This document shows, piece after piece, positions 20,650-30,248 of a stretch of DNA of 58,502 nucleotides. Both the position numbers and the translations under genes were made by a program. How positions within the stretch are numbered: position 1 is the first letter of the stretch; every line of letters begins with the position of its first letter. Source of the DNA: Bacillota bacterium. GTDB lineage: Bacteria > Bacillota > Sulfobacillia > DUSP01 > JBFMCS01. The stretch is taken from assembly GCA_040754315.1 (NCBI GenBank), contig JBFMCS010000033.1, positions 1-58,502 on the forward strand, given 5' to 3'. The notes under the pieces are model-generated. The model saw only the letters and a list, made by a program, of their open reading frames with translations. It was not told the DNA's origin and did no database searches.

Positions 20650-20700
20650 GTTGCCTCACCAAGAATCTAGATGAAACCGATTCGTTGCCTCACCTAAGAA
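20650..20700. repeat. Left terminal repeat of the insertion sequence
   Basis: It begins GTTGCCTCACC-AAGAATCTA and contains a second copy, GTTGCCTCACCTAAGAATCTAA, from 20684. It is the inverse of the right end at 22012-22062. The inner copy continues into a short tandem GAATCTAA duplication at about 20697-20712. Confidence 0.8.
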
Positions 20701-20727
20701 TCTAAGAATCTAAACGAAGATCCCCTC

Positions 20728-22010
20728 TTGAGAAAGTCCGAGAGGGGGGCGAGCGAGGTGGGGCTCTCGACGCAAAGCAGACTGGATGTGGTTGTGGAGG
20801 CGGCGAAGAAGTACCGGCGGGCCAGCAAGAAGGAGAAGGGTGATATTCTTGACAGCCTGGTGACCCTTACGGGCTACAACAGGGCCTATGCTTCTTACCT
20901 GCTCGGCCTATGTGTCAAGAAGGTACTCGTAAGGGGGTCTGACGGTAAGGTGTACCGCCTTGTGGCGGGTCCCAAGGCGAAAAAGAGCCGGAGGCGGGAG
21001 AAGGCGTACGGCCAGGATGTGCTGGCGCCACTGAGACGCATCTGGCACGTCATGGACTTGTCCTGCGGCAAGAGGCTGGCGCCCTGCTTGAGGTGGCTTG
21101 TCCCGAAGCTCGAGCAGTGTGGCGAACTGAGCGTTACCCCGGAGGTAAGAGAGAAACTGCTGTCCGTCTCGGCTTCCACTATCGACCGGCTGCTCAAGCC
21201 CTGACAGAAAGGCTTTCATGCTGAAGAGGCGCTCCCATACAAAGCCCGGTACTCTGCTTAAGCATCAGATCCCGATCCGTACTTTCAGCCAGTGGGACGA
21301 CCTGAGGCCGGGGTTTGTCGAGATAGACCTGGTAGACCATGGGGGAGGCTCCACCCAGGGGGAATACCTCTTCACTCTTGACGTCACCGACGTGGCCACG
21401 GGTTGGATAGAGAACCGGGCGGCAAAAAACAGAGCGCAAAGGTGGGTCTTTCAGGCATTGACCCTTATCAGGGATAGGCTGGCCGTTGCTGGGCATCGAT
21501 TCCGACAACGACAGCGCGTTCATCAACGACCACCTGTTCCGCTTCTGCCAGGCAAACCAAGTCACCTTCACTAGATCCAGAGCCGGAAAGAAGAACGACA
21601 ACTGCTACGTGGAACAGAAAAACTGGTCGGTGGTGAGAAGACTCGCTGGATACGGTCGTTTGGAGACCGATAAGGAACTCAACATCCTCAACCAGATCTA
21701 CGATGTCGCGCGGCTCTATCAGAACTTCTTCCAGCCATCGCTCAAACTGCTCAGCAAAGAAAGGCTTAGCGCCAAGATCATAAAGCGATACGATGAAGCC
21801 AAGACCCCATAGCAAAGAGTCTTGGCGTCTGACCAGGTAGAAGAGAACGTCAAGGAGCATCTGCGTGAAACATTCGCCCAGATGAATCCGGCCGAACTGA
21901 AGCGGAAGATCATGAGGCTCCAGATGGCGCTGAGCAAGGCCAGCGCGGAGAAGGATAAGGATGTATCCATACGGAACGTGACCGTCTCCTCCGCGGCCAC
22001 GTTCCTTTAG
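20728..22010 (+). pseudogene. Decayed DDE (rve-type) transposase
   Basis: The pieces form one integrase-core transposase of about 420 residues. First comes an N-terminal HTH region (likely start GTG 20758, after AGAGGGGGG). The catalytic core follows in a second frame (VEIDLVDHGG, LDVTDVATGW) and continues in a third (LGIDSDNDSAFIND, KNDNCYVEQKN, LYQNFFQP, KRYDEAKTP). Lesions are a +1 shift at CCC-TGA near 21199-21204, a second +1 shift near 21482, and an in-frame TAG at 21810 replacing the Tyr expected in KTPYQRVLAS. The remaining C-terminal stretch, ASDQVEENVKEHLRE through a coiled helix, ends at 22010. The family is common in clostridia, but I cannot name the IS group. Confidence 0.85.
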
Positions 22011-22011
22011 A

Positions 22012-22062
22012 AAACTACCTGAGGCAACGAATCCCCTTCGTTTAGATTCTTACGTGAGGCAA
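22012..22062. repeat. Right terminal repeat of the insertion sequence
   Basis: The reverse complement reads GTTGCCTCACGTAAGAATCT, then AAACGAAG, GGGATTC and a second GTTGCCTCA, matching the left end over about 50 bp with few differences. No clear target-site duplication is seen outside 20650 and 22062. Confidence 0.8.
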
Positions 22063-22208
22063 CACCCAGGGAGGCCAACTTGCACCTGCCCACACTTACA
22101 CATTGGCCGGGTTGCCTCCCTTGAAGTTCGGCAAACGGTGGGGAATCGTCTTCTTCCCCCAAGAATGTGGTTAAAGCGCCGGCTTTCTGCTAGACACAAG
22201 ACCCTAGG

Positions 22209-24218
22209 CTACACCTTCACCTGAATAGCTGTGGTGGTGTCCACCCCAAAGACGTCAGTCACCTTAACGCAGATATCATACCGGCCGGGTTTGCCGTATT
22301 CCCAACCGAGGTCGCTCCGCGTCTTGAGTGTGCGGTCCCTGCGTGTGCGGAAGTCTTGCCAGTGATGCTCGAAGGTCTTGCCATCGTGCCATTTGAAGTC
22401 CACTGCCCAGAAATCGATGAAGTCCAATGGCGACCAGATTGCCCGCTCTCGCAACGCTGCTACTTCTGCCCCGGGCACACCGGCCAGTGATGGCGTGAAT
22501 CTCACCAATTCCACGTCTACCCTCTTCCCCTTTTTCACTGCCTTTGCTTCCAGGTGACCAGCCTCGAAGAACTGGCACTCCGCACGGTTTGGCTCCATGA
22601 TCTCCCTGGGGATGTACTTCAGGTGAATGATGAGGCCAGCTTCGGCTTCAAGTGTCCGCTTCTTGGCAACAAGATCCGTTTCAAACTCCCAAGCCAAACA
22701 GTGTAGATCACGTGCTCCTGCTAACTGAGCGGCTCTGGCTACTTTTCTGAGATCTTTGAGGGCAAAGACGCTATCAACGGAAGCCACGTGTACCAGGGCG
22801 CCGTGTTTATCGCCATGGAGTAGCGGGGTGGGCGGACTGCCCAGAGGGGAGGCTCCGTAGAATCGCAGGACAATGTGCCGGTACGCTGCATCTAGCCCTT
22901 TGAGGCGTTCACTCTGCCACCACTGGCGCTCATGCCGGCCAAGGCTATAGACATCAAAGGAGCGACAAGGCCTTCCCTTAGCACGTAGTTCGCGATGCAC
23001 ATGGATGAGCCGCTTGCGGGACATGTGAATAGCGTGGCGTCCGAGATCCACCCCGATCCAGCGGCGCCCTAGTTTCTCTGCCACTACCATGGTCGTGCCT
23101 GAGCCACAGAAGAAGTCGGCCACCAAGTCGCCCTCGTTTGATGACGACCGGATAATGCGTTGAAGCAGAGATTCGGGCTTCTGGGTGTCAAAGCCGGTCT
23201 TCTCCTGTTCGGATAGATGCATCGCATCCGGGATGTCCGGCCATGCATCACCCACGGGGACGGATTCCACGATATAACGATCTTCCGTATCGAGAAAGTA
23301 CTTGATTCGAACGTTTCCCGTCCGGGTATCGTGGACCCGTCCTTCTGCCCTTAACGCAGCTATGCTGGCGTCGGTGTAGTCGCCCCGGGGCGCCGTCTTG
23401 AACCACCGGCCTGATTCATCTTGCCTGAATCCCGCCTTCCTCGCCTCCTCGAAGGTATAGAGTCTTCGGAGAATGTCGCCGTTGAATACATGGGCTGGGG
23501 ACTTCCTGTAGTAGAGGATGTTATCGTGATTACGCGCAAACTGCGAGGCTATCGCCTTTGCGCCTCGCGCACTTGACCCGTAAACCCATGCGATGGAGTT
23601 CAGGAAGCAGTCGGGCCCGAATACCTCATCCAGCAAGCCTCGCAAGAACCCGCTCATGCGCCAGTCACAGTGCACATAGATAGCCCCGTGTTCGCTGAGC
23701 AGGTCACGCATCAAAGCGAGACGTTCGTACATCATATGCTGGTAGGAGTCGGTTCCTTTGCCCCAAGTATCCCGGTAGGCGACTTCTTCCATGATGGAGT
23801 GCTCCCTGAGAGGCGTGTCGTTCTCTTCACCGAGTTGCACCTGCACAGTGAAGTCGGCACCTACCGCGAAGGGTGGGTCTATGTATATCAGGTCTATCCT
23901 TCCGCCCAAGTGCTCCAGCAAAGAGTTCATGACCAGCTTGTTGTCTCCCCAGATGAGCATGTTGTGAAAGTTGTCACGGTGCATCTCTTGCAGAAAAGCA
24001 GGCTCGTCGAAGGTATTTACCAGGTCGGTTCTTACACGGCTACGTGGTACACCAATTGATTCTATGTGTTGGAGGGGTAGGGGAGAAACGGGGAGCTTCA
24101 CGGGTCGCCGGCTTCCATATTCATCGTACTTCCCCTCCCAGACTAGTTCAGTTCTGCGTGACAGAGGATGTGGGTTGGTGGGCCCCCAAGGTTGTGGGAT
24201 TCCTTTGCTCCCTTCCAC
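22209..24218 (-). CDS. Site-specific DNA methyltransferase (beta-class, Mod-like)
   Basis: This amino-methyltransferase has about 669 residues. The catalytic motif IYIDPPFAVG precedes the SAM-binding motif DFFCGSGTTMVVAEKLGRRWIGVDLG-type segment, the beta-class order used by type III Mod proteins. It would methylate adenine N6 or cytosine N4; the target is unknown. About 200 residues beyond the SAM motif probably carry other functions. The frame opens at 24368, but GTG 24218 has GGAGGG 10 nt upstream and sits just before the conserved TELVWEGKYDEYG; the true start is uncertain. No restriction subunit, helicase or specificity gene is adjacent: an insertion-sequence wreck lies downstream and an alcohol dehydrogenase upstream. 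Confidence 0.85.
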   Translation of the reverse strand: MEGSKGIPQPWGPTNPHPLSRRTELVWEGKYDEYGSRRPVKLPVSPLPLQHIESIGVPRSRVRTDLVNTFDEPAFLQEMHRDNFHNMLIWGDNKLVMNSLLEHLGGRIDLIYIDPPFAVGADFTVQVQLGEENDTPLREHSIMEEVAYRDTWGKGTDSYQHMMYERLALMRDLLSEHGAIYVHCDWRMSGFLRGLLDEVFGPDCFLNSIAWVYGSSARGAKAIASQFARNHDNILYYRKSPAHVFNGDILRRLYTFEEARKAGFRQDESGRWFKTAPRGDYTDASIAALRAEGRVHDTRTGNVRIKYFLDTEDRYIVESVPVGDAWPDIPDAMHLSEQEKTGFDTQKPESLLQRIIRSSSNEGDLVADFFCGSGTTMVVAEKLGRRWIGVDLGRHAIHMSRKRLIHVHRELRAKGRPCRSFDVYSLGRHERQWWQSERLKGLDAAYRHIVLRFYGASPLGSPPTPLLHGDKHGALVHVASVDSVFALKDLRKVARAAQLAGARDLHCLAWEFETDLVAKKRTLEAEAGLIIHLKYIPREIMEPNRAECQFFEAGHLEAKAVKKGKRVDVELVRFTPSLAGVPGAEVAALRERAIWSPLDFIDFWAVDFKWHDGKTFEHHWQDFRTRRDRTLKTRSDLGWEYGKPGRYDICVKVTDVFGVDTTTAIQVKV

Positions 24219-24393
24219 GTGTGGTCTTCCCTCCAAGACAACGTCGAATTGCTTATTGCTAGGGGCTGTATCCCCCGCTCTCACCGGCAGGGGATACAGC
24301 CGAACGCTCCAGGTTTCCATTAACATGGCGCAATGGCTGGCTGGCCAGATGCTGGCCAGCAACCACACGTGTGCCGAAGTTCACCACACTGGG

Positions 24394-25560
24394 CTAACTA
24401 TCTCTCAACGCCCTCCGGAACAGGTCACCAAAGACCTCTTTACTAACGGGTCTCGGGTTACTTCCCGCAGACCCGTTAGCCGCAGCCAGCCTCGCCAGAT
24501 CATCAAAGCCACTGGGGTCGATACCCAAGTCCCCGAACCGGGGTATGTCCAGATCATCTGACAGAGCCCTCACAGCCTCCACGGATCTCATGGCAGCCTC
24601 AGGTACTGACAGCCCGGTAACAGTCTCCCCCATGGCCGAGGCGACGAGTGCCAGTTTCTCCGCGGAAGAGGGGAGATTGAATTCCATTACGTAGGGAAGG
24701 AAGATGGAGTTGGCTACTCCATGGGGTGTGTCGTAGACCCCTCCCAGGGCCTCGGCCATGCAGTGAACACCTGCCACGTCCGCATTGGCGAAGGCCATTC
24801 CCGCCAGGAGGCTCCCCATGAGCATGCCGGATCGGGCCTCCAGGTTCTCTCCATCACGGGTGGCAGTGGCAAGATGCTTGGCTATGAGCTGGATGGCTGA
24901 CAGGGACAGCGCATTGCTAATGGGGTTAGCCTTCGTGCTAGTCAAGGCCTCAATGGCGTGAGTCAGGGCGTCCATGCCCGTCGAGGCTGTTATGGGTGCC
25001 GGCATGCTCACCGTTAACGCCGGGTCCAGCACAGCAAGCCTGGCTGTGGCCAAGGGGCTGTTTATGCTGAATTTGTACCGCCGCCCCGTATCGGTGATCA
25101 CTGACGAGAATGTGACCTCACTTCCCGTCCCGGCGGTTGTAGGAACAGCTACAAGGGGTGGTATTGGCCGGGGAACCCGGCCACGGCCTTCGTAGTCCCG
25201 GAGCCTGCCCCCGGAGGTCACCAGGATCCCTGCTGCTTTGGCCGCATCTATCACGCTCCCGCCGCCGACAGCCACCAGCCCACCGGCGGCAACCTCCCGG
25301 GCCACGCCTGCCGCTCGCTCCACGGTGCTGTCCCGGGGGTTAGGCTCAACCTCATCAAACCAAGTGACGTCTATCCCCAGGGACTCCACGGTCTCTGCAA
25401 TCCCGTCCACCACACCGGCCCTCCGGACACCACGGTCCGTCAGCAACAGAACACGGCGGACACCCATTTCCTGGAGTTCCGACCCCAAACCCTGCAAGGA
25501 TCCAGTTCCATACAGGATGCGGGTACGCATCATAAAGGAAAAGGTCTTCACCAGGTCCAA
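24394..25560 (-). CDS. Iron-containing alcohol dehydrogenase
   Basis: This 388-residue group III dehydrogenase has the nucleotide-binding GGGSVIDAAKA at about residues 99-109. Metal ligands are expected at Asp and His in the regions STGMDALTHAIEA, VHCMAEALGG and DTPHGVANSIFLP. It oxidises or reduces short-chain alcohols, diols or aldehydes with NAD(P); substrate unknown. The TTG start at 25560 follows GGGGAGGGACTGAA. It stands alone on the minus strand, divergent from the THF riboswitch and folT. Confidence 0.9.
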   Translation of the reverse strand: MDLVKTFSFMMRTRILYGTGSLQGLGSELQEMGVRRVLLLTDRGVRRAGVVDGIAETVESLGIDVTWFDEVEPNPRDSTVERAAGVAREVAAGGLVAVGGGSVIDAAKAAGILVTSGGRLRDYEGRGRVPRPIPPLVAVPTTAGTGSEVTFSSVITDTGRRYKFSINSPLATARLAVLDPALTVSMPAPITASTGMDALTHAIEALTSTKANPISNALSLSAIQLIAKHLATATRDGENLEARSGMLMGSLLAGMAFANADVAGVHCMAEALGGVYDTPHGVANSIFLPYVMEFNLPSSAEKLALVASAMGETVTGLSVPEAAMRSVEAVRALSDDLDIPRFGDLGIDPSGFDDLARLAAANGSAGSNPRPVSKEVFGDLFRRALRDS

Positions 25561-25756
25561 TTCAGTCCCTCCCCACGGTTTCGCTGGATTGGGATTTCTC
25601 TGGCGAGGCGGCTATGACCTTCCAGGGTCGTCCCTAGGGCCAACAGGCAAGGAACAATTTCTTGAACCCTGGTCTCGCCCGTTAAAGGAATCTGGCAAAT
25701 GGCATAGAAGGAGAACACTTAACTAGGTCCGGTGGGACCTACAACAACACAAGGAA

Positions 25757-25840
25757 GGGCAGAGTAGGTGCTTCGCGTCAAGTGCTAGGGGATGGGATGT
25801 GGCCCCTAGACGAAAGGCCACCATCAGCGTGGACCTGCGG
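25757..25840 (+). promoter_or_regulatory. Tetrahydrofolate riboswitch
   Basis: AGAGTAGGTGCTTCGCGTC, AAGTGC, GGGATGT, ACGAAAGGCCACC and CGTGGACCTGC follow the THF aptamer consensus in order, with GCAG/CTGC closing the base. It lies 93 nt before folT. A CCTTCT segment at about 25879 could pair with AGAAGG in the folT ribosome-binding site, so control may be translational (inference). Confidence 0.9.
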
Positions 25841-25932
25841 TGGAGCGCCGCGTCCGCTGTCACATCGTAGGGAGCCTCCCTTCTCCCCGGTGTGGCTACT
25901 GCCATCCGAGAAAGAAGGAGAGGTGTTTATTT

Positions 25933-26493
25933 GTGCGCAAGAGCACTGCCCGCCTTACCTCCATGGCCTTGCTCATCGGTCTAGCTATCGTCTTGACCAG
26001 GGTGGCCAGCGTGAGGATCGCCATCGGCGGCATCGAAGGGATCAGGATCGGTTTTGGCAGCCTGCCCATCATAATGGCCGGTGCCATGTTCGGGCCGGGG
26101 GCTGGAGCCATGGCAGGGGCACTGGAGGACCTTATCGGTTACTTCATCAACCCCATGGGCCCCTACATGCCCCATTTCACGGTGGCCCAGGCTCTGTCAG
26201 GGTTCATCCCAGGCTTGATCCTGTGGTTTCGCACTACCGAGGTGCCATCTATCATGCACCTGATGCTGGCAGTCGCTGTGGGCCAGGGTATAGTAGCGGT
26301 GGGCTTGAGGCCTTACTTCCTTGAGACGCTCTTTGGCATTCCCAGGGCGGTGACCATACCCCCCAGGGTAGTATCCACCGTGGCAGACGTGGTGATCTAC
26401 TCTACGTTCATCCAGATAGTCATGAAGCGCCTTGCCTATGGCGGAGTACTGAAGAGACTAGCCTCCCTGAGAACTGGTTCTCCCAAGAGCTAG
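25933..26493 (+). CDS. folT: Folate-specific ECF transporter S component
   Basis: This membrane protein of about 186 residues has five or six hydrophobic segments and the FolT-like pattern RIGFGSLPIIMAGAMFGPGAGA near residues 40-60, plus an LEDLIGYFINPMGPY motif. S components bind the vitamin and dock on a shared ECF energising module, which is not encoded here. The GTG start 25933 follows AAGGAGAGG by 9 nt and gives a clean N-terminus; the frame is open to 25840 but would run into the riboswitch. The THF riboswitch directly upstream supports folate as the substrate. Confidence 0.9.
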   Translation: MRKSTARLTSMALLIGLAIVLTRVASVRIAIGGIEGIRIGFGSLPIIMAGAMFGPGAGAMAGALEDLIGYFINPMGPYMPHFTVAQALSGFIPGLILWFRTTEVPSIMHLMLAVAVGQGIVAVGLRPYFLETLFGIPRAVTIPPRVVSTVADVVIYSTFIQIVMKRLAYGGVLKRLASLRTGSPKS

Positions 26494-26529
26494 ACAGCAT
26501 CACTGTATCGATATCGACACGCTTTGCTG

Positions 26530-26561
26530 CCTGGCGCAGGGTCCGGGGAACTTGCGCCAGG
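26530..26561 (+). promoter_or_regulatory. Perfect 9-bp inverted repeat overlapping the tig -35 region
   Basis: CCTGGCGCA (26530-26538) and TGCGCCAGG (about 26553-26561) are perfectly complementary across 14 bp. The right arm contains the -35 hexamer. There is no T run, so an operator is as likely as a folT terminator. Confidence 0.5.
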
Positions 26562-26580
26562 CTTGATATAGCGGTATAAT
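26552..26580 (+). promoter_or_regulatory. Promoter of tig
   Basis: A perfect TATAAT (26575-26580) lies 17 bp from TTGCGC (26552-26557). The leader would be about 150 nt and holds two hairpins: TTGACG/CGTCAA (about 26585-26612) and a perfect GGTTTGGCC/GGCCAAACC at about 26644-26673. Confidence 0.6.
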
Positions 26581-26735
26581 TCCCGTTGACGAAGTACACT
26601 TTCGCGTCAAGGGCGCGAGCAAAGTGGATCTTCATCACGATGATGGTTTGGCCGTGGATAGCTCTGGCCAAACCGTTTCGTTGGCAGTCTGGCCATGGCT
26701 GCACCAGGTGGTGACACTAGGAGTGGGAGGTTCAT

Positions 26736-28061
26736 ATGAAGGTCAACGTAACCGAGACTAACAAGAACGAGAGGCTTCTTGAGGTAGAGGTTGAGGCCGA
26801 GGCCATGGATAAGGCCATGGAGCAGGCCTACAGGAAGCTAGTCAAGAAGTACAACATACCGGGTTTCCGAAAGGGTCGCGCACCCCGGCCGATACTCGAG
26901 AACTACATTGGCAAGGGCGTCTTGATGGAGGAAGCCCTGGAGCAACTCCTGCCTGCCTCATACGCGGCGGCTGTGAAGGAGAGCCAGGTGGTGCCTGTGG
27001 ACCGGCCCAGCCTGGAACTCCTGGAGGCAGCAGAAGGGAAGTCCCTGAGGTTCAAGGCCACTGTCACCGTGAAGCCCGAGGTGCAGCTAGGAGCGTACAA
27101 GGAAATCAAGGTGGAGAAGAAGCCGGTCAAGGTCACTGACGAGGAGATCCACCAGGAGCTGGAAGCGCTCCGGGACAGGCGTGCAGAATTGGTGGAGGTG
27201 GAGGGTGACGAAGCGACAACGGGCCGAATAGCCTTTATTGAGTACGTTCTCCAGGCCCAAGGCGAACCTGCACAGCAACCCACCATTGCCGCTGTGGAGA
27301 TGGGCGGTGAGACCTCCTATCCCGAGGTTCAACAGGCGCTTGAGGGAGCCCGAGTCGGGGAAGAGAGGACAGCCAAGATCAAGTTCGCTGAAGATAACCC
27401 CGATGAGAGCCTGCGGGGGAAGGCAGTTCAAATGATGATAAAGGTACAGGGCATCAAGGAAAAAAGGTTGTCTGAACTGGACGATGGTTTTGCCAAGACC
27501 GTGGGAGAGTACGAGACGTTAGAGGATTTAAAGACCGAGATCAAGAATACCCTTGCCAGCCACAAGACCCGGAGGGAGCTCCACGACCGGGAGAAGCAAG
27601 CAATGGAGCAGGCTGTTTCCCAGACCCAGGTGGACATTCCTGAGGTTATGATTGAGAGGGAAATCGACGACATTATTGGTGAGATCAAGTACAGGCTCGA
27701 AAGAGCCGGTCTCACCATAGAGGGCATGTACGAGCACACCGGCAAGGACGAGGCAGCTGTTAGGGAAGAGTATAAAGAGGCGGCCGAGAAGAGAGTCAAG
27801 CAGTACCTGGTAGAAGATGCCATCGCCAAGGCCGAGGGCATCGCCGCTCAGGAGGGTGACTTTGAGAAGGTCATCCAGTGGCAGGCATCCGCCTACGGAC
27901 AGAAACCTGAGATAATCAGGAAGATATTGATGTCCCGCGGGGGAATGGAACAGGTGCAGGGGGGCATCATACGCAGTAAAGTCGCCGGTCTCCTCTTGGG
28001 CGAGCCTTGGGAAAGCTTGCTCGGGGTTCAAGGGGAAGAAACGGAGAAGCAGGAGGGATAG
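26736..28061 (+). CDS. tig: Trigger factor (ribosome-associated chaperone and prolyl isomerase)
   Basis: This 441-residue protein has the N-terminal ribosome-binding signature GFRKGRAP at about residues 46-53, an FKBP-type peptidyl-prolyl isomerase domain (about 150-240) and a long helical C-terminal chaperone domain. It binds near the ribosome exit tunnel and shields nascent chains. ATG 26736 follows GTGGGAGG. It heads the proteostasis block tig-clpP-clpX-lonB-lon, an order conserved in Firmicutes. Confidence 0.95.
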   Translation: MKVNVTETNKNERLLEVEVEAEAMDKAMEQAYRKLVKKYNIPGFRKGRAPRPILENYIGKGVLMEEALEQLLPASYAAAVKESQVVPVDRPSLELLEAAEGKSLRFKATVTVKPEVQLGAYKEIKVEKKPVKVTDEEIHQELEALRDRRAELVEVEGDEATTGRIAFIEYVLQAQGEPAQQPTIAAVEMGGETSYPEVQQALEGARVGEERTAKIKFAEDNPDESLRGKAVQMMIKVQGIKEKRLSELDDGFAKTVGEYETLEDLKTEIKNTLASHKTRRELHDREKQAMEQAVSQTQVDIPEVMIEREIDDIIGEIKYRLERAGLTIEGMYEHTGKDEAAVREEYKEAAEKRVKQYLVEDAIAKAEGIAAQEGDFEKVIQWQASAYGQKPEIIRKILMSRGGMEQVQGGIIRSKVAGLLLGEPWESLLGVQGEETEKQEG

Positions 28062-28063
28062 TT

Positions 28064-28678
28064 TTGGCCGACTACCTTGTCCCAATGGTAATAGAGCAGA
28101 CGGGCCGCGGGGAACGTGCCTACGACATATACTCCAGGCTTCTTAAGGATAGGATCATCTTCATCGGCACAGCCATAGACGACGCCGTGGCCAACCTGGT
28201 CGTGGCCCAGATGCTTTTCCTGGAGGTGGAAGACCCCGACAGGGATGTACACGTTTATGTCAACTCCCCCGGAGGCTCCATATCGGCTGGCCTGGGGATC
28301 TATGACACGATGCAATACATCAAACCAGACGTTTCCACCATTTGCGTGGGTATGGCAGCAAGCATGGCAGCGGTGATACTGGCAGGGGGAGCCAAGGGAA
28401 AACGCTACGCGCTCCCCAATGCCAAGGTGCTTATCCACCAGCCCTGGGGTGGTGTCAAGGGACAGGCAACGGAGATAGAAATCCACGCGAAGGAAATCCT
28501 CAGGACCCGGCAGGTAATCAACAAGGTCCTTGCGGATCACAGTGGTCAGCCCATGGAGAAGATCGAGCGGGACACAGAGAGGGACTTCTTCATGACGGTT
28601 GAAGAAGCTAAGGACTACGGCCTTATTGACGAGATCTTCGTGTCCAGGAGAAAAACACCAAAGGGCGGCGGCAGGTAG
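28064..28678 (+). CDS. clpP: ATP-dependent Clp protease proteolytic subunit
   Basis: This 204-residue serine peptidase forms the barrel of ClpXP. The catalytic Ser is in [11 protein letters not shown], the His in LIHQPWGG, and the Asp about 50 residues later in ERDTERDFF. The handle motif [19 protein letters not shown] is intact. TTG 28064 gives the family N-terminus and follows AGGAGGG by 6 nt; the tig stop is 3 nt before it, so the genes are coupled. It partners with ClpX encoded next. Confidence 0.96.
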   Translation: MADYLVPMVIEQTGRGERAYDIYSRLLKDRIIFIGTAIDDAVANLVVAQMLFLEVEDPDRDVHVYVNSPGGSISAGLGIYDTMQYIKPDVSTICVGMAASMAAVILAGGAKGKRYALPNAKVLIHQPWGGVKGQATEIEIHAKEILRTRQVINKVLADHSGQPMEKIERDTERDFFMTVEEAKDYGLIDEIFVSRRKTPKGGGR

Positions 28679-28690
28679 GAGGAGAGGAGC

Positions 28691-29956
28691 ATGTTCAAGT
28701 TCACCGAGGAAAAGGGCCAATTGAAGTGCTCCTTCTGCGGAAAGTACCAGGAGCAGGTGCGCCGGCTCGTGGCCGGTCCGGGGGTCTACATCTGCGATGA
28801 GTGTGTGGAGTTGTGCAACGAGATCATAGAGGAAGAACTGGCGGACGAGGAGGAGCTGGATCTCAAGCACATCCCCAAGCCTAAGGAGATCAAGGCCACC
28901 CTTGATGAGTACGTCATAGGCCAGGAGAAGGCCAAGAAGATCCTGTCAGTGGCAGTGTACAATCACTACAAGAGGGTCAACCTTGGCGGGCGTGTGGACG
29001 ATGTCGAGCTCCAGAAGTCCAACATAGTCATGCTAGGCCCGACCGGTTCTGGCAAGACCCTGCTGGCTCAGACGCTTGCCCGTATTCTCAACGTTCCCTT
29101 TGCCATCGCTGATGCCACGTCGCTGACAGAGGCCGGCTACGTCGGTGAGGATGTGGAGAACATACTCCTCAAGCTGATCCAGGCCGCTGACTACGACGTG
29201 GAGAAGGCGGAGAAGGGCATCGTATACATAGACGAGATAGACAAGATAGCCCGGAAATCCGAGAATCCCTCTATCACGAGGGATGTATCGGGCGAGGGTG
29301 TCCAGCAGGCGTTGCTGAAGATACTGGAGGGCACTGTGGCCAGCGTTCCGCCGCAGGGGGGACGCAAGCACCCGCACCAGGAATTCATCCAGATAGATAC
29401 CACAAACATCCTTTTTATCTGCGGCGGCGCCTTTGAGGGCGTCGACAAGATCATCCAGGCGAGAGTAGGCAAGAAGATCATGGGATTTGGGGCCGATATC
29501 CGCACCAAGGAGCAGTTGCGGATAGGTGAGATCCTTGACCAGATCCTGCCCCAGGACCTTCTTAAGTTCGGAATGATCCCTGAGTTTGTGGGGCGCGTGC
29601 CCATCATCGTTACGCTGGATGCTCTGGATGAGGATGCACTAGTCCGGATCCTCACCGAGCCCAAGAATGCCATGGTCAAGCAATACCAGAAGTTCTTCGA
29701 GCTGGACGGAATTGACCTGGAGTTCACTGAGGAAGCCCTGAAGTCTGTTGCTCGGGAGGCCATGAAGCGCAACACCGGCGCCAGGGGTCTCAGGGCCATC
29801 ATAGAGGACATAATGCTGGACGTGATGTACGACATCCCATCCAGGTCCGATGTGGTCAAGTGCGTGGTCACCGAGGACGTTGTGGGCAAGAGCAAGGACC
29901 CGCTCCTGGTAACATCTGAGCGCAAGAAGGTCCGGAAGAAGGAAGAGACAGCGTAG
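28691..29956 (+). CDS. clpX: ATP-dependent Clp protease ATP-binding subunit ClpX
   Basis: This 421-residue AAA+ unfoldase has an N-terminal C4 zinc finger (CSFCGKY ... CDECVELC), Walker A GPTGSGKT, Walker [10 protein letters not shown], and the ClpP-docking loop at KIMGFGAD. It recognises SsrA-tagged proteins, whose tag is encoded by the tmRNA in this window. ATG 28691 follows AGGAGGAGAGG, 12 nt after clpP. A strong hairpin follows the stop. Confidence 0.97.
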   Translation: MFKFTEEKGQLKCSFCGKYQEQVRRLVAGPGVYICDECVELCNEIIEEELADEEELDLKHIPKPKEIKATLDEYVIGQEKAKKILSVAVYNHYKRVNLGGRVDDVELQKSNIVMLGPTGSGKTLLAQTLARILNVPFAIADATSLTEAGYVGEDVENILLKLIQAADYDVEKAEKGIVYIDEIDKIARKSENPSITRDVSGEGVQQALLKILEGTVASVPPQGGRKHPHQEFIQIDTTNILFICGGAFEGVDKIIQARVGKKIMGFGADIRTKEQLRIGEILDQILPQDLLKFGMIPEFVGRVPIIVTLDALDEDALVRILTEPKNAMVKQYQKFFELDGIDLEFTEEALKSVAREAMKRNTGARGLRAIIEDIMLDVMYDIPSRSDVVKCVVTEDVVGKSKDPLLVTSERKKVRKKEETA

Positions 29957-29965
29957 GAGAGCGTC

Positions 29966-29989
29966 TAGGGGGCACTCAGGTGCCCCCTA
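29966..29989. terminator. Hairpin after clpX
   Basis: TAGGGGGCAC pairs perfectly with GTGCCCCCTA around TCAG. There is no T run on either strand, so it may be a processing or weak bidirectional terminator. Confidence 0.5.
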
Positions 29990-30248
29990 AACGCTTCCTT
30001 GCCCAGTTCTCCGCCAGGCGCCTGAACTTGCTGATGGTACTCTCTCCCCCCGAAGCCAACCTGTGTAGCCCCTCCTTTAGCTGCCTCAAACCTTCCTCGG
30101 CGCCTTCCACCAGGGGTTTCTTGGAAGCCATGAGCCTCACCTCGGTTCTAGTGTCTCTCCTGGCGTCCCGGACCGCCCTGTAAATTTCAGCCAGTCCTCC
30201 TGCAGGATACAAACCCTTCCTTGAGGGATAATATTGGACGCGGGATGC
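29976..30248 (-). CDS. Unrecognised small minus-strand ORF between clpX and lonB
   Basis: About 90 codons are open on the minus strand from an ATG near 30256 (or an inner ATG at about 30131, which has GAGGTG upstream). The peptide is charged and helical, for example EIYRAVRDARRDTRTEV and KFRRLAENWARKRL, and its codons (AGG, CTG, GAG) resemble real genes here. The stop falls inside the clpX hairpin. No family is recognised and no ribosome-binding site supports the longest form. If real it is convergent with clpX; otherwise this stretch of about 270 bp is simply intergenic. Confidence 0.35.
   Translation of the reverse strand, partial: ASRVQYYPSRKGLYPAGGLAEIYRAVRDARRDTRTEVRLMASKKPLVEGAEEGLRQLKEGLHRLASGGESTISKFRRLAENWARKRLGGT

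Noticed and set aside
20650-22062. CRISPR-like array from the repeated GTTGCCTCA units
   Set aside because: Only two copies occur at each end, in inverted orientation around a transposase, so they are element ends.
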